Part shown: piece by piece, positions 21,177-33,380 of the stretch | Layout of the letters: each line of letters opens with the position of its first letter | How positions within the stretch are numbered: the stretch's first letter is position 1 | Source of the DNA: Oscarella lobularis | Lineage: Eukaryota > Porifera > Homoscleromorpha > Homosclerophorida > Oscarellidae | Assembly (NCBI RefSeq): GCF_947507565.1 | Contig: NC_089184.1 | Span: 2,790,001 to 2,854,000 of the forward strand | Direction: 5' to 3' | DNA length: 64,000 bases | Made by a program: the position numbers and the translations under genes | The notes under the pieces: model-generated | Seen by the model: only the letters and a program-made list of their open reading frames with translations | The model's database searches: none | What the model was told of the DNA's origin: nothing

Positions 21177-21905
21177 ATAAGTAAAGCAAATGGCGCCCTG
21201 TTCGGCTCAGATTCACACTATAAGTAGGAATAAAAAGCGCAGCGTCATGATGCTATCCAAACTTTTTATTTCCGTTTCCCTTCCGGATGTTGATGTCATA
21301 GTACTTTCAGGATTTTGCAACTGAAGGCTTGTCAAGGATTCCTACTTCTTTGCTCCATCTTTAGCGTCAGCTGGAGCGTCTAAGGGTCGCCAAGTGTCAG
21401 CAATTTACTGCGCGTCAAAGCTCTAGTCAAACTTTAGCTTAACGGGCGCTTAGTATTTCCTGGAAACAGCACCATCACCTCGGACATAACAAGCGGTCCT
21501 AAACGGACGAATCTCTGATTTTGACCGCATTTTAAAAAACGAAAACTTTATTCCTACCGTTGCTCGTGCTTTTTGAAGTCACGCCAATGTTTCAGAAGAT
21601 TTGCGTCTTGCTCGTCTCCACCAAGTTCTCCACAAATGTAGTGAAGCACGCTTCAAGCCAGACAACGAACTTTAACGTCAATATTCACTGTTTCTACGCT
21701 ATTGTTTTAATTAATTAACGAGAGGCCATGCCACGAAAGAGCCGCGTTTCCCACTTGACTAGTAGCGTAGCACGAAATTGATCCTCATCTTCTCGCTGTC
21801 TTTAGGTGTGCAGAACCTTTGACGTGCGATAGACATCGCTGTGTCAATGTGAGTAGGTGTATCTCATCTTATTAATCTGATCCAATTGGGCGGAGTCCTG
21901 GGGAG
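21177..21905. other. No recognisable gene; 5' flank of the GPCR fragment
   Basis: No TATA box, domain or shared repeat noticed. Confidence 0.35.
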
Positions 21906-22312
21906 GAAGCCTGGTAATTTGAAGGCTTGAGACAGGAAGACTTGAAGGATTCTTCTAATGCAACATCCGTGCAGTCACGGTGCATATTGCAACATGACTC
22001 ATTGCATGAGACGGATAAGCAGGCTTCGACTGATGAAATCTGTGCCGTACTGAGTAAGAGAATGGTTTCCTTCGAAACCTTACAGGTACTAGATAAAACA
22101 CCAGCAGAAGAAGTAGAAGCCTGGTAATTCGAAGGCTTGAGACAGATAGCCCTGCCGGATTCCTCTGAGACAACGTCCGTCGAGTCCAGGAAAAGAGCTA
22201 AACATGACTCATTGCATGAGACAGATATGCAGGCTTCGACTGATGAAATCCGTGGCGTACACTGAGTGAAAATAGTTTCCTAGGCAAGCTACCAGCAGGA
22301 CGAAGTAGTTCT
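21906..22312. repeat. Tandem duplication, two ~200-bp units
   Basis: AGCCTGGTAATT(T/C)GAAGGCTTGAGACAG starts at 21908 and 22119. Each unit continues with AACATGACTCATTGCATGAGAC, AGGCTTCGACTGATGAAATC, and TGGTTTCCT/TAGTTTCCT plus CCAGCAG. Substitutions and a few indels separate the units. Contains TGACTCA (AP-1-like) in each copy. Confidence 0.85.
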
Positions 22313-23834
22313 AGTATTTGAGCATCAGCTTCCCAGGCATGACAGGTCACTCCCTCATTAAAGATCCGACGGGTCAACAGGTCAACATTATCCTGGTTCC
22401 ACAAGTTACTAAAAGACGACCATTAATCCGTCACGATACCGCTGAGTTATTCTACTTCCATGAAGAAAGAAGAAAGCCAACGAATATTCTAGGCTCTTAT
22501 CTGGATAAACGACGTATTTATTCTGCACAGTACCACCACCTCCAAAAAAAACTTCCCTCCCACTAAATAACAAACAACGCAATAAAACTACAGAATACAC
22601 TTGAACCTGGCACATATCACAAAATATCTCATCTAGAGCAGTCCTAGCCACGGGATGTTTTTCTTTCGCATTCCCATTGCCCTTCTTCGCCTCGGAGTCT
22701 ATGAAGAAAATATGATTACAGCAATTCGTTTACTAAAAATAAATTACCAAACCTAGACAACTGTAGGTAGTAAATTATTTTTTAACAAGCAGCTCAACAC
22801 CCTTAATTAAAATTTCATTTCCTTCTTAGACCTCCCCCAATTTCTAAACGAATTGCCTAAGCGACATAAATATTTTCCTCTGGCCAACCACACTTTCTCT
22901 TGGCTCTCCCGTCCACCAAAAATTAGAACCATTTCACTGAAAAACGACTTGATTTAAATATGACAAATCAAAAGCACGTATAGTCAAATTATAAAGAACG
23001 ACCATGTAAAAACTCATCATGGGACAGCTGAGTCTTCCTCCTGCCACAACAAAAGAAGCAAACCAACTGACACACAAAAACAATCTAGGCACTTATCTGA
23101 TGCTTCACAGAGAACGTGTCTCCAATGACGTAACCACTCCAACGTCTCTCCAACTCAAACAAACCACCCTATGAAACGAACCTGAATTTTAACACTAGAA
23201 CGTGGTGAATTCCAAAGTATCCTACCTATCATAGTCCTTTCCTTGAGATGTTTTCATTCCCAATCCCAAGTATGAAGAATTAAGAAGAAACTCAAGTAGG
23301 AATGCGACACGGGTGCGAAATGGTTTTCACGGTTTGACAGCGAGACGCTTGTGAGAAATGAATTGGAAACGCGCACGGCCGTGAAATTGATTAAATTAAT
23401 CTAAATAATAAAATAAATTCAAATTCTGAAGTAGATTATAATAATTTTAGGCAACCATTTGATCTCCAGAAAATAGCTTTAAAAACTCTTCTATTCCATC
23501 ATTGTATGCTGCCTGAAAACAAGATCCTATTAGTAACGTTCACAAAACGAAAGAGAGAGAAAGGGGGCCCCTCCTCTCTTTCTCTCAGTCTACTCTCTCT
23601 CATACCTCAGATTCTTGTCTTCGTCGCTCGCCACCATTCATAAGTTGTCCAATTGATCTTTAGCGGTCTATTTGGCTTCTTCGGCGACGCCGAATCGACG
23701 ACTTCGAGAGAAAAATTGCTTCACCGAGACGATCGACAACCGAGACGATCTGTGTCTCATTCGACGATGCAATCGAACGGGCTCACAAAGAAAAAACGAA
23801 CTTTTACTGCGCGTGCGCACTGGGTGCCAGAGAA
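22313..23834. other. No recognised gene; end contains the 5' region of the Kelch-kinase gene
   Basis: 22700-23500 is AT-rich without frames. 23555-23610 has CTCTCTCT-rich sequence and GGGGCCCC, followed from about 23640 by CpG-rich DNA that probably holds the promoter and 5' UTR of the gene starting at 23835. Overlapping frames there (23653-23934) end before the Kelch region and are not used. Confidence 0.4.
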
Positions 23835-26769
23835 ATGGCGTGGCTTCGGCAAATACTTCAGAAGAACGACTCCCCTGATGAAGACTCTCAAGCCATCTCA
23901 CCTGAGAAGCGGTATGCTCATGAATGCGCGTTGATCGACGATCATCTTCATCTCTTCGGTGGCCGCGATGGATCACAATACTTTCCCCGCGATGAAATCT
24001 TTCTAATGAATGTTCGAAGAGCGGAAAAGAAATGGATCCGTCGATTGACTCGAGGTCGAACGATTCCTCCACCTTGTAAAGGAGCACGATGTGTTGTCAT
24101 CGACAAGATGATCTACTCATACGGGGGAAGAACAAACCAGCATCGTTACTTGGGAATCGTTTATCGTCTCGATCCCAAGAAAATGGAATGGATCGAAGTA
24201 GCGACGCCTATCGGAGGAAAGAAACCGCACGAGCGCACACGATGCTGTTTGTGTGCGATTGGATCAAGAATGATCATGTTTGGGGGATGGAGCGAAAAGA
24301 AGATTCCTCGTGATCAACTCCAGTCTGGGGCAACTCAGGATGAATGGAAGTGGAGTAACGATATTTATGAATTTCGACTTGAAGAGGGAAATGAAAGTGG
24401 TGAATCGATTTAATATCTATTTGATAATAATTTGAAATATAAACTAGGAATTTGGTTGGATTTGGAATTAAGTGGAACCCGACCAAAACCACTTGCTGGC
24501 GCTGCCATGGCAACCTTTGACGAGCATCGAGCAATACTTCATGGAATCGATTTGGAGAAAGAATCTCACTCTATTTTAATAGATTTAAATCGCAAAGTAA
24601 ACCTGCGTATTTAAATAATAAATCTGTTTAGCAATAGTTTTAGTTGTGGACAATCATAAATTTCAATGTGAAACCATCACCAAGACGCCATCACACAATT
24701 TTTCAATTAGTGACAGAAGGATTAGAAGACGAATCAATTTGTCTTCTCGTTGGTGGTCAAATGGTCGACAAAACAAATTCTGACTACGTTTACGTTCTGG
24801 ATTGTGACAATTCCAAAGCATCTCATGTTGTTATAATTTTACTTTTATTGAATTTTTAATGATTATTTGTTAAGATGGACGTCGGTCCGCAATTGGGGAA
24901 AGTTATGTGGCACACATGTCATTGTGTGCAGAACGAAGACAAGACTACTGACGTCATTGTCTGTGGTGGTGCTGTCTCTACCTCCTTTTGGCCGTTTTCG
25001 TGTCTGCCTCTTCTTAGCGATTTTCATCTTGGTAACGTGCTGTATTTATTTTTATCAAAGTCTAAATAATGAATTTTGCAGACGTGAAGAACGAGCCGTA
25101 CATGAAAATTAAACGAGAAATTCTCTTGTCGAGACGGGCGTCAGTTTGTGCAGCAACTTCATCTCCGCGTCTTTCACTTGACAGAGAAGATATTGAAATG
25201 ATGCGACGCGAGCTCGAGCATTTGCGACGAAGGTGCTCGGAATTGACCGAAGAAAAATCGTCTCTCAGGTTATATATTAGACTGTATGCTATTGTAAAGT
25301 ATAACGTAATTTTTCGTCTTTTAGAAATGAACTGGTCTCTACCCAAAGTCTCCTGCAAAAAGAAATCACTCAAATTAGGTTAGTTAATTTTGTAAGTATT
25401 GTTTTTTCACTGTTTAATTTAAATCATTCTGTGAATTTTTTTGCTTTTAGAGAAGAACTGACCTCTTCTGATCGCCTTGTTGAGCGAAAAGACGGAGAAA
25501 TTGCACAGATCAGGTTATTTATTGAAAGAAAGAAATAAATTTTGTTTTAGCTTTTAATTATAGGCGAGAATTGGCGTCTGTTCATAGAGAAGCATCTTTG
25601 GCTCAGCGTCGCCTTGAGCAGCAAATTTGCCATAAAGACGAACAAATTTCTTCCATCAGGTTCAAAAGATAAATACATAATATAACTTTAAAAAATTTCT
25701 GCTTTGTAGGGAGGAACTGACGTCAGTGCAACGCCGCCGTAGTGTTGCATTGACACGCTGCGAAACCCTTGAAGCATCTCGTGACGAGATGAAGCGACGC
25801 CTCGACGAGTTCACTGACGTGTTGAACATTAGTCCAGACGAAGTTCACCTCTCAAGCCAAAACCTCGGTTCAGGATCTTTTGCAGGTGAATGTCATAAAT
25901 AGTTATATATTTAAATTTAATGTTGCGTATATCACTAAGGCGTTTCCGTGGGCCAATGGCGCGGAATGAAAGTTGCCGTGAAGAAAATTCACGACCTCAT
26001 TACAAGTCAACGCAACGTGGCAATGTTTCGACGAGAAGTCCTTGTATGCAGTCGACTCCATCATCCCAATATAATGGTCGTATGTGGAGCGGTCACAACA
26101 GAAGGATCTCCTCTCCAAATCGTCATGGAATTACTCGAAGGATCCGTCAGTGAAGTTATCGACGCCGCCCACGCATCCGGATCCTATTTGACCAATTACG
26201 AGCAGCTGTCTATTGCCATGGATATGACGTCAGGTATATCCTATCTTCATCAGATTCGTCCTCGACCCTACGTCCACGGCGACATTCGCCCGTCAAATGT
26301 TCTCGTCACGAGAGATATGAAGGTAAAAGTGGGTGACTTGGGAGCGGCTCATATTATCGAGAGTTCTCTGTCCGCTGGTCCAATGAGCCCTCCTTATCTC
26401 GCTCCAGAGAGGTTGCCTGAGTCTGGCAGTCCTGCCACTTCGAGCACGTTGAATAGTGACGTGTACAGCGTGGGCGTGTCATTACTTGAGATATTCACGG
26501 GTGTGGGTCCTATTTCAGAGGAGAGGCAGACTCAGCTTGATGCTCTTGCTAGTCGTCCTGATTTATTCATGCTTTGCTCTTGCTTGATTGGTCGTAATCC
26601 CGCCAGTCGAATTTCATCACAAAGGTGCTTCGAAACGCTAAAAGTTCATTTTGTCGAACATGAAAGGGGTTTGACAGCTGAAAAAATTCTCACAGCAAAG
26701 CGAATAGTTTGTGGTGTTTTTGAGGGAGACACTCATATGGTCCTCCTCCAGAAAATATCCCTCGATTGA
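23835..26769 (+). CDS. Kelch - coiled coil - TKL protein kinase
   Basis: Ten exons join in frame with good GT-AG sites: 23835-24399, 24448-24596, 24644-24826, 24875-25031, 25082-25268, 25325-25378, 25451-25513, 25564-25659, 25710-25885, 25940-26769 (819 residues). Residues ~20-350 are Kelch blades (HLHLFGGRD, IYSYGGR, RMIMFGGWS, ICLLVGGQ, VIVCGGA). Residues ~365-530 are coiled coil. Residues ~530-790 are a kinase: glycine loop GSGSFAGV, VAVKK lysine, HGDIRPSNV catalytic loop, DLG instead of DFG, APE. The key residues for catalysis are present, so it may be active; the type is TKL/RAF-IRAK-like by motif. The start ATG has a strong context (AGAAATGG); an alternative upstream first exon is possible. 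Introns are 43-72 bp. A cytosolic scaffold-kinase role is inference. No lesion was found. Confidence 0.85.
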
Positions 26770-27633
26770 ACGTTCATGTGTACTTTGTTTCCTGTTTTTG
26801 ATGTTTCCCCGGCATTTCTCTAGACTTTTATATTTTTAGTTTTGGTACTTGTTTGACGAAAACTATTTTCAACCTAACTTTATTTTGTATTTCTCTGTTT
26901 ATGAATACTCTTTTTCAACGGAAAATGATTTTGTTATTTATTTTATTCGACTGACAAAGTTCACGTATGTCTTGAAAGTTTTCATTTTTCTGTAACTACT
27001 GACACTTGGAGAACATGTGTGCCTTTTGTTGGGAGCCCGTATTTCCTTGTAGAATAAACCGCTTTTGAAGAAAAATACGAGAAAAACCGTTTACCTTACC
27101 GGACATAGAGTCCCGTATCAAAAGTCGGACAACATCAAATCCCGGACAGCTTCACGCGTTCCCTGCTTGACAGGGCCAACCGCGCGTCAGTTATTTTGGA
27201 AGCTTAGGTGATTAGAATCTCTGGCACACAGCAGTTGCGGAGCGATCAAGTCGCACATAAGATCGTGTACCGTCTTCTATATAGAGAAGCGACACTCTAT
27301 GTTGCCGTCTTCTCTATACAGAAGCGACGTCGGCTTCAGATTCTCTCATTTGCAATATTGACGTCTGTTTCAGATTTTTGACTTCGACTTCCGAAGAAAT
27401 CATTGCTCTTGCGCAGGTTCTTTGCCCTGTAATCGACCCGCCACACTCTTCTTCTTCGTGCGAAGCCTCCAACGTCGCTAAAGAAGCAAATTCATTTACA
27501 TAAAACAAACATGTCACGTTTTCGGGTCATTCACTGACGCCCGGATAGTACAGTTACTCTCTAAAACGACTCAAAAGAAGCTTTTTGAAGTTGTGTGCGT
27601 GCTAAGGCGTCTAGTTGTTAGATATCGGGAGGC
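26770..27633. other. Intergenic: 3' end of the Kelch-kinase gene and upstream region of the ankyrin-Roc gene
   Basis: AATAAA at 27054-27059 is the likely polyadenylation signal, preceded by T-rich sequence. 27265-27330 has a short direct repeat (GTCTTCTATATAGAGAAGCGAC and GTCTTCTCTATACAGAAGCGAC). No gene seen. Confidence 0.6.
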
Positions 27634-30600
27634 ATGTCGGACGTTTCGAAGAGTTTTTCGACGGATAAATATGGTTAGTTTTCGAATAGCGTTGAGTCAT
27701 CTCGACCGTTCATTTGCTCGACAAGCACCGCTCTCTGTTTTATGATTGCCTTACCGCAAGGCGATAAACTGAAAAGCCGGTCCAGCGCGAGACGGCTCGG
27801 ATTTGTGACGCCATTTTTGTAGAGTTCCTATCGGCTGTCAGCAATGAAAATGCGAGTTTTATCACACAATTCATCGATACCTATCCGGAAAAGTAGAAAG
27901 AAGCGGCAACCAATGTACAACGAAACCTGCTTTCTAACATTTAGCGAGATTCTTTTTGATGTAGCTCGGAGAAACTGCACTTCATCTCTGTTCAAATGCT
28001 CAAATCGCAATACGTCTAATTTCATCTGGAGCTAAAGTAGAAGCTTTAGATAAGGTAATAATTCATTAGTCTGTGTTTAATTGAGGGAAATGATTATCTA
28101 ACGTTTTGACGTCAGGAAGGATTAACGCCCTTTCTCTGCGCTGTTTGGTGTGGACGCCTGAAAGTTATGAAAATTCTTATTCAACATAATTGCAACATTT
28201 CTGCAAAAAACAGCGTAACTAATTAATAATAGAGAGGAATTAATAATCAGTGATGGACTTCAGGTTGGTGATGGAGCTCTTGCTCTTGCGAGTAAAATGG
28301 GTTTTTTGGATATTGCAGAGAAACTTGTAGGAATGGGATGCCCTGTGAATGAGCCTCATAATGTAGTTAAACAGCAGTGTAAGAGGTTTTATCATTGAGA
28401 AATTTTAGGGCGGCTATACTGCACTTCATTGGGCGTGCCGTGAAGGAAAGGTTCAAACTGCAAATTTTCTAATTTCATCTGGAGCTGATCTAGAAACTTT
28501 GGATAAGGTAATATTTTACTGTATTGGAAGGTACTTAAGGGGGTTATTATTTAATCATGTCAACTTTAGTGGGGATTTACGCCTTTCCTTCGCGCTGTTT
28601 TGAATGGACGCTTAGAAGTCATGACTATTCTTATTAAAACTCATTGCAACACTTCTGCAAAAACTAGCGTAAGTTATCCATAATTACGCGCTAATAACCA
28701 AAGATGGAATGTAGGCTCAAACTGCAGACTTTTTAATTTCATCTGGAGCTAGTTTAGAAGCTTTGGATATGGTAATACAGGTACACTTATTAAAGGGTAT
28801 ATTATTGTTCAGTCATTATGATCTTAGTTGGGATGCACGCCTTTTCTTTGCGCTGTTGTGAATGGACATTCTAACGTCTTCAAGGCTCTTATTCAACGTC
28901 GTTGCAACGTTTCTGCCAAAACCAGCGTAAGTAACTAATAAAAAACTGCTTCTTGTCATTGAGGGAATGTAGAAGGGTCGTGGAGCTATGGAACTTGCGG
29001 TAAAAAGTGGTCATTTGGATATCGCAAGAGAACTTGTTGGTATGAAGTTCAGTGTCAATAAACAATTTAAGGTATAGAACGTGACAGCGATGTGATATTT
29101 ATCAGTTACTTAATGTTTAGGATGGCTCTACTTTACTTCATTGGGCGTGTGAGATAGGGCACGCTCAAACCGCAGACTTTCTAATTTTATCTGAAGCTAA
29201 TGTAGAAGCTTTAGATAAGGTAATAATTCAATAGCAGTTAATTTAAGGACATCATTTTAAACATTTTGACATTAGTCAGGACGCACGCCTTTTCTTTGCG
29301 CCGTTTTTGAGGGACATTTAGAAGTCATGGATGTTCTTCTTCAAAGTGGCTGCAGCACTTCTAGAAAATGCACCGTAAGTAACTAACAACGGTTATATAA
29401 TAATCACTGCTAGAATGTAGGATGGTATTGGAGCCCTGGCAGCTGCAAGTGCATTCGGTCATTTTGATATTGCAAGACGACTGGTTGAAATTGGATGCTG
29501 TGTCAATGAACCTGAGCAGGTGTTAGAACAGAAAAGATGTAAAAGTTGTTGATTTTTGATCAATTTTCAGGATGGCTTTACTTCGCTTCATTGGGCGTGT
29601 CATTCTGGACACGCTGACATTGCTGAGTTTCTAATTTCATCTGGAGCTAATACAGCAGTGACAAACAAAGTATCTTTTTATGTTTCATGTATGTTTTTTA
29701 TTCGTTTTAACTTTTTTAATAGTTTGATAGAACGCCTCTTCTTGAAGCTAAGTTCAACAAGCAAGACGACGTTGTTGCAACTCTGGAACGGATTTTGGGT
29801 ATTCAAGTTACTGTCGAGGAAGCCAGTTTCGACAAGAATAACCCAGAAGTGTGTTAATTTATTCATTTTGTCTTAACGAATGGATTAGCTATATATTGAC
29901 AATTATCTTTGCCTTTTTTGTCTAGGTTTGCAAACCTGAAGCCAACGAAGATGACGTATCATCAGAGAAGAAAGATTGTGCCGCTGAGAGCGCATTTTTC
30001 ACAATCTCTGAACAAGGCGCTGACCCTTCTCAAGAAATTTACGACGAGGCTCTAAAACGCGGCTCTGTAACAGTGAATCGTTCTCGTGTCATTGTTGCCG
30101 GTCAAGACGGGGCGGGAAGTCGTGTCTTGTCGATTCTCTTTTGAACAGACCGTTTGAAATAGATAAAGCAAGCACAGAAGGAGCAGCCGTGGCAATGACC
30201 CATACTGCAACAACTGGTTGGGTCGCTACTGACAGCAAAGACCACTTAGATAGGCTCATTGCAGAGGGCGTATATCGCATGAATCAGCAGCAGTCCACGT
30301 CGTCAAGCTGGCAAGATGGCTCTTCTGAATCATCTCATTTTGTTATTGAATCAAGTAACCTCGACTCCGCTTTAGAGGAGGCAGAGCGCTACTCCGAGTC
30401 GTCTGCAACAGTAAATTATCCGAAGCAAGCACCTTTCACAGAAAAATTAGCAGAGGATCTGAAAACGGTTGGCATGGCAGCGAAAACGCTCTCGGCTAGC
30501 CAGCAGAAACTGGTTAACACTTTTCTAACAAATAGACCGAGTGAAGAAGATCTCAGAAAGCAAGCCTTGGGCATTCGTGACATCTGGGATTTGGGTGGCC

Positions 30601-32763
30601 AAGAAGTATATCTCGCCACTCATTCGGCTCTTATGTCAGACGGCGAAGCCTTTGGGTTGTCTATTTACATGATCGTAATGGACATTTCAAAGTCGCTCTC
30701 TGATAAAGCGGAATCTTTTTATCGGTCATCGGACGGCCAGGTGATAGACCAGACAAGCGACCTGGGCTGGATTCGCTCAAACGGAGATTTCCCTCTTTAC
30801 TGGTTTGGCTCAATTACAGCAGCGCACGAAGAGACGCCGATGGGGCAACCATTGGCTAGGTAAAGACGAAGAGGTGGCCACTCCTCCTGTCTTCGCCATT
30901 GGCTCGCACCGAAACATATTGAACAGCGACAAAGGAAGATTTCCGGATTTAGCGTCCATAAAAAAGTGGCTGAAAGAACAAGGAGAACTGCTTGAGCAAC
31001 TTCTTAACAATAGCAACTTTGTGAAACACATTGTCGTACCCAAGAAATATGGTGACAGAGAAGATTTCCGCGAGATGGCTCATTTTTTTAAAAGAATATT
31101 TCTTATTGACAATTCTGTGTCCGGTTCAGGGTCTCCTTGTAAAGGCGTTAGAGAAATTCGAGAACGAGTCGATCGCATGAAGACGTCGTATTGGAAAGGC
31201 GCTAAGAAGCAGCCGCTAGTTTGGGTTTACCTCGAAATTCTTCTATTTCGTTGGTGCAAAGTCATGAAAACGGTCGTAGCTAAAGTGGACGAAATAGCAA
31301 AGCTCGCTCAGCACCCGACAATCTGCAATGTTTCTAGTCGCGAAGAAGTTCTCGTAGCGCTGAAATATCTCGCGAATGTTGGAGCGATTCTCTACTATCC
31401 CGAAGTGGACGGTTTGAAAGACTTTGTTTTTACGAGACCTATGTGGGTAATCAGAGCCTTGTCAGCATTTGTGACGGCGGCAAAGCCTGGCCCTCTTATG
31501 GAGCCGAAGTGGAACATTCTAAAAGAGAAAGGAATAATGTCAAGCGACTTGTTGACCTATCGTTTAAAGCAATCGCGTTTTCGAACTGAGTTTGGCGATT
31601 TAGAGGACGCCGAACCGGAGCAAATTGAAAACGATGATAGGCTTATTGTACGATATTTGGAATATCTCGACGTCATCACGCCTGTTGAAGAATCCACCCA
31701 GACTGACTTTTATGTTCCTTCGATACTAAAGAGGTCATTTCTTTATTCTCCCACTCTTTGGGAACGTCTCATGTCAACAGACTCGTCCGACCTTCCGGCT
31801 CCTCTTATCGTCTTACCCAAACAGCTAAAATTTGTTCCGGAATGTCTTTTCTTTCGTCTTGTAACTCGCTTTCTCAAAGCGTATCCGAATAAACCGAGAC
31901 TTTCACGTCATCAGTGCATCTTCTTAGTTGAAGACAAATCCTCGCCAGTCGAAGGTACCCAACAGCACTATAAGTAGTATACTTTAATTTCTAAATGCAC
32001 GTATTAGTTGAATTGGAGTTGTTATACCACATTCGAGGCAAATGGGTCGCTCTAACTATTCATTTCATAAATGAAGAGGACGCAAAATGTATCAGCCAAC
32101 ACTTTTTGATCTCAATCAAGAACGAATTACGTCAAAAAATGAAAAACGTTTGTGAACAAGGTATGAACGGTTTCAAGTATAGCATCTGCTGTCAAACAAA
32201 GAAAGCGGACAGGAAGATTGGAATTGATTTCAAAAGTCTCCGGGTGATTTTCAACGAGGAGTGCGACTATTCTGAGCCACCACGAAAAATTCCAAAACTC
32301 TATAATCCATTCAATGAACCACTCTCTCTAAGAAAAGAAGACTTTCAAATGGATTCTTGGTTAGGCCGCCAACTTGTTAGCTCTAAAATATCAGGTAAGA
32401 ATTAGATACATAGCACAAGTGCGTTAGGTTTGATCTAGCTCCACACTTTACTCTAATAACATTTAACTTTTAGAAGAGTCACTTCCAAAGGCAATCAGCA
32501 ACTCTTTCACTCGCGTTGTCGCGACCCTAGTAGAAGCAAAATGGGAAAGGTTTGCTGTTTTTTTGGGACGAAAAGTCAGCACCATACCTCAGTACAAAGA
32601 GAAGTCTGGTGAGAATTTCGTTCGGACCATGTTGATCATAGACGATTGGAAGGCCGATTGTGGTCGAGAGGCAACGGTAAATGCACTTATCCGAGCTTGT
32701 GACGAATGCGGTATTCACAGAGATAGTATTGAAGCTGCATACAAAGACACGTTGAAGTCGTGA
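27634..32763 (+). CDS. Ankyrin repeats - Roc - COR - Death domain protein (two frameshifts in this assembly)
   Basis: ATG at 27634; exon 1 ends at 27673. Ankyrin exons of exactly 99 bp, phase 0: 28116-28214, 28264-28362, 28409-28507, 28570-28668, 28828-28926, 28973-29071, 29121-29219, 29276-29374, 29421-29519, 29571-29669, plus a 57-bp half exon 28715-28771 and a truncated one ending at 28054. Then 29723-29848, a large exon 29926-31954 (Roc and COR), 32008-32394, and 32474-32763 (Death: SFTRVVATLVEAKWERFAVFLG.. RACDECGIHRDSI). Roc shows GQDGAG(K)S-type Walker A near 30102-30120 and DIWDLGGQE. A 1-base loss inside Walker A and a 1-base gain near 30863 shift and restore the frame. This is a DAPK/MASL-like signalling GTPase layout without kinase. 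The exon between 27674 and ~27990 is unplaced. Confidence 0.8.
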
Positions 32764-33380
32764 GAATGTGCATGTGAATCTTTTCTTATATTAGTCAGTA
32801 TGGTCCCTGTATAGTTAACTGGTCGCTATTTTATACTGTCATTTATAGTAGGGTAGAGAGCCAATAAGGGGGACACCCAACTTTGACTTCATGCTGCAGC
32901 GTGGTCGATCTAAATGAAACAACGTACATCGTACGCAGAAATTGTTCAGCTTATATTTGCGACCTTCTGCTGTTTGATCCGACTTTGCGTTCGTCCAAAA
33001 ACGGCCAATTTATTAGTGAGGTTTCTCCAGGAAAGTTGATATTAGCCCCGAGCCCTATATAAAGTATATATGATGGGGGACATCCGCTTTTCTTCCCGAT
33101 TTTGGTCGAGTTTCTGCACGAAAGGCATGAAATACGTTCTTTCGAACTACTAGCGCTACGTTTTATTTGTTATTGCAGCACTGGCACTCTAATTCCCAGC
33201 GCCTAAGTGTACTACAGTACTAGTAGTAAAATTAACCGCGAAAATTAAAAATTTTGAATGCCGTGCAAACATTTTCTGCAATAAATGACGGTTTTTTCCC
33301 AATGGAGCCCCGATTGTCTAACAAAAGCTGGACGCGATATCTCTTATGCGGTAAACTTCCTACCTCAGTTGCATCGACGA
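32764..33380. other. No recognisable gene
   Basis: 3' flank of the Death-domain gene and AT-rich spacer. A GGGGACA(T/C)CC-type pair (32868, 33078) is the only repeated motif noticed. Confidence 0.4.

Noticed and set aside
21906-22312. Possible CRISPR-like or regularly spaced repeat
   Set aside because: Only two long diverged units in a eukaryotic genome; a simple tandem duplication.
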